Shown here: piece by piece, positions 57,306-64,000 of the stretch | Numbering within the stretch: position 1 is the stretch's first letter | How the letters are laid out: every line of letters starts with the position of its first letter | NCBI GenBank assembly: GCA_015064185.1 | Contig: SVSS01000002.1 | Coordinates: 1-64,000 of the forward strand | Direction of reading: 5' to 3' | Source of the DNA: Oscillospiraceae bacterium | GTDB taxonomy: Bacteria > Bacillota > Clostridia > Oscillospirales > CAG-272 | DNA: 64,000 nucleotides | The notes under the pieces: generated by a model | The model's database searches: none | The model's input: only the letters and a program-made list of their open reading frames with translations | What the model was told of the DNA's origin: nothing | Made by a program: the position numbers and the translations under genes

Positions 57306-59035
57306 GCCAGCACCTCCTCTCCGCCAAATTGCGATTCGTGAATTTCGCGGTAAATGGCACAGGAATTCAGCAATTCCTCGTGTGTGCCAAGCCCTACGAC
57401 TTCGCCGTCGTCAAGCACCACAATGCGGTCAGCGTGACGGATCGAGGCGGTGCGCTGTGATACGATAAATACCGTGGGGTGGTAGGGGAGTGCGGCGATA
57501 GCGGCGCGCAGTGCCGCGTCGGTTGCGTAATCCAGTGCCGAGGCGCTGTCATCGAGAATAAGGATATTGGGCTTGCGTACCAAAGCACGCGCAATCGTGA
57601 GGCGCTGCTTTTGTCCGCCCGAAAGATTGCGTGCCTGCTGCTCAAGCATGAAATCAAGTCCGCCCTCCTTGCTTTCCACAAAGGAAAGCGCTTGTGCGGC
57701 GCGTAGCGCCTCGCGGCAGTCCTCATCAGTGGCATTTTCGTTGCCAAAGCGTAGATTATCGCGCACCGTGCCCGCAAACAGCTCTGCCTTTTGCGGTACA
57801 ACACCGATCTTGGCGCGTAGCTCTTTCGGATCAGCAAAGGCACGCACGTCGCGCCCGTCTACTGCAACCGAGCCCTCAGTCACGTCGTAAAAACGGGGGA
57901 TAAGCGAAACAAGCGAGCTTTTGCCAGAGCCTGTGCCGCCAATGATACCAACCGTTTCTCCTGCATTGGCATAAAAGGAGATATTGGTGAGGGCATGATC
58001 TGCGTTTTTGTGGTAGGAGAGTGATACCGATCTAAACTCAACAGCATGCGTGCTGTCTTGCGCAGTTGCGGTATCCTTATATGTGGGCAAGCCCGTTTGA
58101 GTATCAAAAACGGTATTGATACGCGAGCCCGAGGCGCAAGCCTTGGTGATAAGAATGATAAAGTTTGCCAGCTTAATGAGCTCAATGAGGATCTGAGACA
58201 TGTAGTTGTAGAGTGCAACCACCTCGCCCTGTGTAAGTGCGCCAAGCTTTACCTGTACGCCGCCGCGCCAAATGATAACCAAAATAGATACGTTAATGAT
58301 GACGTAGGTAAGGGGATTGAGCAATGCAGAAAAGCGCCCTGTAAAGCGTTGCAGGTGCGTGAGCTCGGCATTTGTGGCAGTAAAATCGGCAATGCTTTCG
58401 CCCTCGCGCACAAATGCGCGTACTACGCGTGCACCCGAAAGATTTTCACGCGTGCGGCCAAGCACCGCATCAAGCTTTGCCTGCACACGGCGAAACATGG
58501 GGATGCTGATCAGCATAATGCCAAATATGACGATCGAAAGCGCAGGGATGGTTACAACAAAGGTCAGTGCCGCAGAGGGCGAAACGGTAAATGCCATGAT
58601 CATGGCACCAAATACGATAAAGGGAGAGCGCAAAAACAAGCGCAGCACCAAATTGGTGGTGGTTTGTATTTGATTGACGTCGGCAGTTACGCGAGAGAGA
58701 AGTGTTGCTGTGCCAAAGCGATCGGTATTTTCGTGTGATAACTCACCGATATGGGCAAAGAGCGCGAAGCGAAGATCTGTGGCAAGACCCACTGCTGCCT
58801 TGGCTGAAAAATATTGTGCTGTGATCGAGCAAATAAGCCCCACGACACCAAGCCCCACCATAAGGGCGCACCGACGCAAAATATAAGCGCTGTCGCCGTT
58901 TTTGATACCAATATCAATAATATCAGCTACCACTAACGGGATGAAAAGCTCAAATAAAGCCTCCAGCATTTTGAAAAGAGGGCCCATGACCGCTTCTTTT
59001 CGGTAGCTTTTGATAAAATGAATGATTCTTCGCAT
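57302..59035 (-). CDS. ABC transporter, fused permease/ATP-binding (partner)
   Basis: 577 aa; [55 protein letters not shown]; 4-nt overlap with partner. Confidence 0.95.
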   Translation of the reverse strand: MRRIIHFIKSYRKEAVMGPLFKMLEALFELFIPLVVADIIDIGIKNGDSAYILRRCALMVGLGVVGLICSITAQYFSAKAAVGLATDLRFALFAHIGELSHENTDRFGTATLLSRVTADVNQIQTTTNLVLRLFLRSPFIVFGAMIMAFTVSPSAALTFVVTIPALSIVIFGIMLISIPMFRRVQAKLDAVLGRTRENLSGARVVRAFVREGESIADFTATNAELTHLQRFTGRFSALLNPLTYVIINVSILVIIWRGGVQVKLGALTQGEVVALYNYMSQILIELIKLANFIILITKACASGSRINTVFDTQTGLPTYKDTATAQDSTHAVEFRSVSLSYHKNADHALTNISFYANAGETVGIIGGTGSGKSSLVSLIPRFYDVTEGSVAVDGRDVRAFADPKELRAKIGVVPQKAELFAGTVRDNLRFGNENATDEDCREALRAAQALSFVESKEGGLDFMLEQQARNLSGGQKQRLTIARALVRKPNILILDDSASALDYATDAALRAAIAALPYHPTVFIVSQRTASIRHADRIVVLDDGEVVGLGTHEELLNSCAIYREIHESQFGGEEVLA

Positions 59036-59219
59036 TTCTATTCCTTTCCGCAGGAAGACCCCGGCAAAATTCTCTCATAAGTATAGCACAAAAATCTACA
59101 TTATTCAATAGCTTTACAAAAGCAGAAAAGTATTTTCTAAAAAAACTTGAAATTTACGCTAAAAGGTGTATAATATATATAATTGAAAGCAATGAGAAAA
59201 TCTCGGAAAGGATCAAAAA

Positions 59220-60056
59220 ATGGCAGAAGAATGCACACATGATTGTAGCTCGTGCAAGAGCGCTGATTGCAGCTCGCGCAAGGGACCGCAAAAGGAACAA
59301 ATACATGCAAAAAGTAAGATCGGAAAGGTGATCGGCGTTATCAGCGGCAAGGGCGGCGTTGGAAAATCTATGGTAAGCTCCTTGCTTGCGGTGGCTTTAA
59401 ATCGCGCGGGATACCGTGTTGGCATTTTGGATGCTGATATTACGGGCCCCTCCATCCCCAAGGCGTTTGGCCTCAAATCGGGCACCGTTGAGGGGGATGA
59501 AACAGGTCTTTATCCCGCACGCACCGCGGGCGGCATTGACGTGGTTTCCCTCAACCTTTTATTGCCGGACGAAACAAGTCCCGTTATTTGGCGTGGGCCT
59601 GTCATTGCAGGTACGGTAAAGCAGTTTTACACCGATGTGATCTGGGATAATATCGATTATCTTATCGTCGATTGTCCTCCCGGCACGGGCGATGTGCCCC
59701 TCACCGTATTTCAGTCCTTTAGGGTTGACGGCGTTGTGATCGTCAGCAGCCCGCAGGAGCTTGTTTCCATGATCGTGAAAAAGGCGGCTAACATGGCAAA
59801 CATGATGGATGTGCCGGTTCTTGGCTTGGTAGAGAATATGAGCTTTGTCCGTTGTCCCGACTGCGGCAAGGAGATCTATCTCTTTGGTGAAAGCCGCATT
59901 GATGCGGTGGCGGCAGAGTACGGCTACCCGGTGCTTGCCAAGCTTCCCATAGACCCCGCAATTGCCGCGCTTGTTGACGCAGGAAAGATCGAGCAGATCG
60001 GGGAGGATCCCATGGTAGAGGCGGCAAAGACGATAGTTGGCGCATTGAGCAAATAA
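59220..60056 (+). CDS. Mrp/NBP35-family P-loop ATPase (Fe-S carrier type)
   Basis: 278 aa; IGVISGKGGVGKSMVSSLLA, CPDCGKEIYLFG, N-terminal CTHDCSSCKSADCSSR. Confidence 0.92.
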   Translation: MAEECTHDCSSCKSADCSSRKGPQKEQIHAKSKIGKVIGVISGKGGVGKSMVSSLLAVALNRAGYRVGILDADITGPSIPKAFGLKSGTVEGDETGLYPARTAGGIDVVSLNLLLPDETSPVIWRGPVIAGTVKQFYTDVIWDNIDYLIVDCPPGTGDVPLTVFQSFRVDGVVIVSSPQELVSMIVKKAANMANMMDVPVLGLVENMSFVRCPDCGKEIYLFGESRIDAVAAEYGYPVLAKLPIDPAIAALVDAGKIEQIGEDPMVEAAKTIVGALSK

Positions 60057-60192
60057 AGTCAATAAAGGGACGCTATGATAGCATGCGCCCCTTTTTGTTT
60101 CTTATTTGAATATTTTACCGAAACACTTGCAATTGCGCGCGGTTTCGTGTAAAATAATATATATTATTTTACTTTGGAAAGGAGAGCCTGCT

Positions 60193-61482
60193 ATGGAGCC
60201 GTTGATCTTACCTGTCGGCAAGTATGGAACGCTGATCTATATTGCAACCGATCGCTTTAAAAGTGAGCTGTTGTCGCTCTCCTATTCAGTACCGCTTGAA
60301 GGTACGACCGCGCAAAAAAATGCTATGGTTACGGCACTCTCGCGCCGCGGTACTGTCACTTACCCCACGCAGGCATACCTAAACCGTCATCTTGACGAGA
60401 TGTATTCTACCGCCATTTCCACCTCAAACCGTCGCACAGGAGATATGCAGACGCTTTCCTTTACGGCTGATTTTCTTGGTGCGCGCTACGTTGGGGGCGG
60501 CAAGGGGCTTTTGCCTGAGGTGATCTCGGTTTTATCCCAGCTTGTACGTGCGCCGTTGCTTGATGAAAACGGCAATTATATCGGGGCCTTTGTAGAGGGC
60601 GAAAAGCAGGTGCTGCGCGACGCGATCAGAGCTGCTATCAATAACCCGCGCGGCTTTGCGCTTGCAAGGGCACGAGAGTTGCTTTGCGCGGGGGAGCCCT
60701 ACGGTATTTCACTCATTGGTGAGGAAGATAGCGTAGATCTGCTAACGCCCGCTTCTCTTGCCGCACGCCACCGCGCGTTGCAGGGGGAGGCTGCGCCCTT
60801 GTTTGCTTATGTTGGCAGTACGCCTGCCCCGGAGGTAGTTGCCCTTCTTGAAAACGCCTTTGGCGATTTCGGCGGCAAGGGTGCTGCGTATCAGTCGCTT
60901 GTGCGTGCGCATGAGGGCGAGGTAAAGCGCGGTGAGGTAGAAATGCCGTTGCAGCAGGGTAAGCTTTCGCTTGGCTTTCGCACCGATATTGCGGCAAACC
61001 ATAGGCTCGCGCCCGCACTTTTGCTTGTGAATGAGATCTATGGCGGCTCGCCTGCCTCTAAGCTGTTTTTAAATGTGCGTGAGAAAAAAAGCCTTTGCTA
61101 TCATTGCAGCTCATCGCTTGACCTGTATAAGGGCGTGCTCTTTGCAAGCAGCGGTATGCAGGTGGCAAACCGCGCTGCCGCCGAGGAAGCAATGCTTGCG
61201 GAATTTTATGACCTTCAGCAGGGTAATATCAGTGAGGTTGAGCTGGATGCCGCAAAAAAGGCGCTTGCCAATACCTATCGCGGCGCGTTTGATAATCCTG
61301 CGGTGCTTTCTCGCTTCTATACGGGGCGTGTTGCCGCCAATGCCTTTGAAACAGTGGATGCTTGGCGCGAGCGCTTGATGCGCGTGACGCGCGCGGAGAT
61401 CGTGGAGGCTGCAAACCACATCAGCCTTGGCGCGGAGTTCTTTCTTAAGGGAACAGTGCCGAGTGGGGAGGAGGAAGCATGA
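60193..61482 (+). CDS. M16-family peptidase-like protein, YfmF-like (inactive subunit type)
   Basis: 429 aa from MEPLILPVGKYGTLIYIATDRFKS; lacks HxxEH; followed by HxxEH-containing partner. Confidence 0.85.
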   Translation: MEPLILPVGKYGTLIYIATDRFKSELLSLSYSVPLEGTTAQKNAMVTALSRRGTVTYPTQAYLNRHLDEMYSTAISTSNRRTGDMQTLSFTADFLGARYVGGGKGLLPEVISVLSQLVRAPLLDENGNYIGAFVEGEKQVLRDAIRAAINNPRGFALARARELLCAGEPYGISLIGEEDSVDLLTPASLAARHRALQGEAAPLFAYVGSTPAPEVVALLENAFGDFGGKGAAYQSLVRAHEGEVKRGEVEMPLQQGKLSLGFRTDIAANHRLAPALLLVNEIYGGSPASKLFLNVREKKSLCYHCSSSLDLYKGVLFASSGMQVANRAAAEEAMLAEFYDLQQGNISEVELDAAKKALANTYRGAFDNPAVLSRFYTGRVAANAFETVDAWRERLMRVTRAEIVEAANHISLGAEFFLKGTVPSGEEEA

Positions 61483-62762
61483 AGCAGGTCTTTAAAAGTG
61501 AGCTTTTAGGGGAGCAATATACGCTTTTCACACATGCAAGCGGACTTCGCATTTATGTGTTTCCAAAGAAAATGACCTCTACCTATGCATTGCTTGCAAC
61601 CGATTTCGGTGCGGTAGATAATGCCCCCCTTTGCGATGGAAAAATACCTGTGCCTGACGGCGTGGCGCATTTTCTTGAGCATAAGCTTTTTTCCAACGAG
61701 GATGGAAGTGATGCGTTTGAGCATTTTTCGGCATGCGGTGCCGATGCCAACGCCTACACCTCGCACACGCGCACGGTGTATCTTTTTTCTTGTACGGAGA
61801 ATTTTGCCGATGCACTTGGCGAGCTTGTTGATTTTGTCACGCACCCCTATTTCACCGCCGAAACGGTTCAAAAGGAGCAGGGGATCATTGCGGAGGAGAT
61901 CCGCATGTGCCGTGACAATCCGTATGATTGCTGCTACTACAATATGCTGGAGGGGCTTTATCGGGAGCACCCTGTAAAAACCGATATTTGCGGCTCGGTT
62001 TCCTCTATTGCCGCTATCACGCCTGAGATACTGTACGAGGTGTATCAAACGTATTATCAGCTCTCTAACATGGCGCTTGTGGTGTGCGGTGATGTGACAC
62101 CCGATGCAGTCTTTGAGATTGCCGATAAGCATTTGCCAAGGTGCGCGGAGCATCGAATCCCGCCCCGCCGTAAAACGCTTGAGGGGCATGCGGCAAACCG
62201 TGCGCGTATTGAGGCTTGCGGGCAGGTGGCAAAGCCGATTTTTTCGATCGGTGTAAAGGACACCGCTATCCCCGAGGAGCCTTATGAGCGCTTAAAGCGT
62301 GATGCAGGCATGGCAATTCTTTCTGAAATGCTGTTTTCCGAGTCCGGGGAGTTATATAACACGCTGTTTGACGAGGGGCTGATCTCGCCCGAATTCTCGG
62401 CAGATTATGCGCTCACGCGAGATTTTGCCTTCCTTCAGCTTTCAGGCGAGGCAAACGATCCCGATCTGGTTTTTGACAGGATCAAGGCGTATCTTGAAAA
62501 AAAGAAAGCCGAGGGGCTCTCGTTTGAGGATTTTGAGCGCTGTCGCCGCATTGAATATGCAGAATATATCAAAAGCTTTGATAGCACCGAGGAGATTGCA
62601 AACACCCTGTTATCCTTTATATTTGAGGGGGCGGAGCTCTTTTCCTATGCCGATGTGCTCATGAGCATTGATCTTGCCTTTGTTGAGCAGCTGCTTTTGG
62701 AGGTGTTTGACGATACGCATTATACTCTTTCGGTGATCGTTCCCAAAAAGGAGGAAATATAA
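61479..62762 (+). CDS. M16-family peptidase, YfmH-like
   Basis: 427 aa; GVAHFLEHKLFSNEDG (HxxEH), FSACGADANAYTSHTRTVYLFSC. Confidence 0.9.
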   Translation: MKQVFKSELLGEQYTLFTHASGLRIYVFPKKMTSTYALLATDFGAVDNAPLCDGKIPVPDGVAHFLEHKLFSNEDGSDAFEHFSACGADANAYTSHTRTVYLFSCTENFADALGELVDFVTHPYFTAETVQKEQGIIAEEIRMCRDNPYDCCYYNMLEGLYREHPVKTDICGSVSSIAAITPEILYEVYQTYYQLSNMALVVCGDVTPDAVFEIADKHLPRCAEHRIPPRRKTLEGHAANRARIEACGQVAKPIFSIGVKDTAIPEEPYERLKRDAGMAILSEMLFSESGELYNTLFDEGLISPEFSADYALTRDFAFLQLSGEANDPDLVFDRIKAYLEKKKAEGLSFEDFERCRRIEYAEYIKSFDSTEEIANTLLSFIFEGAELFSYADVLMSIDLAFVEQLLLEVFDDTHYTLSVIVPKKEEI

Positions 62763-63755
62763 ATGAATGATGTGACCGTTGTATCCTTTCCCGGTATCGG
62801 TATCGGGGAAGTGACGATCAATAAAGTAGCATTTGAGCTACCGATCCTTGGTGGTCTTGAGGTGCGTTGGTACGGTATTTTGCTGACCCTTGGTATTATA
62901 GCAGGGTTCTGTTACGCGCTTTACCGCGCCAAATTTGAGGGCTTTACCTCAGATGACGTCATTGATTATGCGCTTGTTACTGTTTTGCTTGCCATCATCG
63001 GTGCACGCACGTATTATGTGCTTACCACGCTTGGCAAGGGGCTATACAACAGCTTCTACGACGTGATCGCCATTTGGGAGGGCGGTATTGCAATGTACGG
63101 CTCTATCATTGGCGGTGCACTTGGACTTTTGATCGTAAGCCGCTTTAAAAAGATCGGCAAGAAGCGCATGATCAAGATATTTGACATGGTAGCACCCGGT
63201 GTAATGCTGGGGCAAATTATTGGCAGATGGGGCAACTTTGTCAACGGTGAAGCACACGGCGTTGCCACATCGGATAACTTTTTCCTGCGCATGGGGCTTT
63301 CCTACGGTAGCAAAGTCACCTATTATCATCCCACATTTCTTTACGAGAGCCTTTGGAACCTCGTGGGCTTTGTGCTGATTACCGTATTTTATAAAAAGAA
63401 GAAATTTGATGGGCAGATCGTGCTCTCTTATCTTGCGTGGTACGGCTTTGGCAGAATGTTTATCGAGGGGCTTCGTACCGATAGCCTTTATATCGGTGAA
63501 TTCCGCATTTCGCAGGTCGTGGGCTTCCTTTGTTTTGTTATTTGCACCACTGTGCTGATCTATATGCTTGTGCGCAAAAACAGGGAGGAGCTTGACAAGG
63601 AGGCATATGCCCCCGTATATGAAAAATGCCGCCGTACGCTCTTTCGTACAAGCGAAAAGGAGCAGGCGGTGAAGGAAACAGAGGCAGCGATCGATGAGAT
63701 TATTGCCCGTGCAGAAGAGGAAAAGGAGAACAACGAAAATGGCAAAGCTGATTGA
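62763..63755 (+). CDS. lgt: Prolipoprotein diacylglyceryl transferase
   Basis: 330 aa; VRWYGILLTLGIIAGF, GARTYYVL, GQIIGRWGNFVNGEAHG, HPTFLYESLWNL. Confidence 0.95.
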   Translation: MNDVTVVSFPGIGIGEVTINKVAFELPILGGLEVRWYGILLTLGIIAGFCYALYRAKFEGFTSDDVIDYALVTVLLAIIGARTYYVLTTLGKGLYNSFYDVIAIWEGGIAMYGSIIGGALGLLIVSRFKKIGKKRMIKIFDMVAPGVMLGQIIGRWGNFVNGEAHGVATSDNFFLRMGLSYGSKVTYYHPTFLYESLWNLVGFVLITVFYKKKKFDGQIVLSYLAWYGFGRMFIEGLRTDSLYIGEFRISQVVGFLCFVICTTVLIYMLVRKNREELDKEAYAPVYEKCRRTLFRTSEKEQAVKETEAAIDEIIARAEEEKENNENGKAD

Positions 63756-64000
63756 CGGTAAGGCAATTGCGGCTGAGATCCGCCGCGAAATCGCAGCAGA
63801 TACCGAAAAGTTTAAAAAAGAGAACGGCTATGCACCGGGGCTTGCCGTGGTTATTGTAGGAGAGGATCCTGCCTCGCAGGTCTATGTGCGCAATAAGCAC
63901 CGCGCTTGTGAGGAGGTCGGCTTCTATTCAAGGGGCTATGAGTTGCCTGCTGATACCGATGAGAAAACGCTTCTTGCGCTGATCGATGAGCTCAACGGCG
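63739..64000 (+). CDS. folD: Methylenetetrahydrofolate dehydrogenase/cyclohydrolase, 5' part (truncated by window end)
   Basis: MAKLIDGKAIAAEIRREIAADTEKFKKENGYAPGLAVVIVGEDPASQVYVRNKHRACEEVGFYS; overlaps lgt 3' end. Confidence 0.93.
   Translation, partial: MAKLIDGKAIAAEIRREIAADTEKFKKENGYAPGLAVVIVGEDPASQVYVRNKHRACEEVGFYSRGYELPADTDEKTLLALIDELNG

Noticed and set aside
55536-59035. ABC transporter pair as a defence or bacteriocin exporter
   Set aside because: Standard heterodimeric exporter pair with no peptide, immunity or modification genes nearby.
60193-62762. M16 peptidase pair as RiPP maturation system
   Set aside because: Pair matches the common chromosomal YfmF/YfmH arrangement next to lgt/folD; no precursor peptide or radical SAM gene adjacent.
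1-64000. CRISPR array
   Set aside because: No regularly spaced direct repeats and no cas-like ORFs were seen.

Overview
Window from an uncultured-looking Clostridia/Firmicutes chromosome; the lineage is inferred from gene content only. About 1-18 kb is a mobile island with prophage character. It carries two tail-fibre/collar-like proteins with a duplicated N-terminal domain, a holin, two tandem large serine recombinases (LSRs), and a tightly overlapping minus-strand six-gene operon. That operon encodes a resolvase-domain protein lacking the catalytic residues, an LSR that lacks the usual zinc ribbon, two stand-alone proteins sharing its unusual C-terminal module, and two ParB/Srx-like proteins. 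Divergent XRE repressors, a SLOG/DUF1273 protein and a secreted cargo block (HtrA-like protease lipoprotein, membrane protein, LRR/InlB-repeat lipoprotein) follow. About 18-64 kb is mostly core chromosome: hpt, NCS2 permease, glnA, MBL RNA nuclease, guaB, tRNA-Ala(GGC), Xer-like recombinase, uvrBA, miaB, YlbF-family, mutSL, tgt, tldD/pmbA, argS, yebC, an ABC exporter pair, Mrp, a YfmF/YfmH M16 pair, lgt and the start of folD. The best candidate for an undescribed system is the six-gene recombinase/ParB operon at 5934-11318. Other notable items are three multi-hairpin intergenic elements (18006-18130, 26660-26849, 30684-30839), a 33-bp palindrome joining the tRNA-Ala 3' end to its terminator, a palindromic repeat shared between an intergenic region and the mutL coding sequence, and a glycerol-kinase-like gene with a large internal deletion. 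No CRISPR array was seen.
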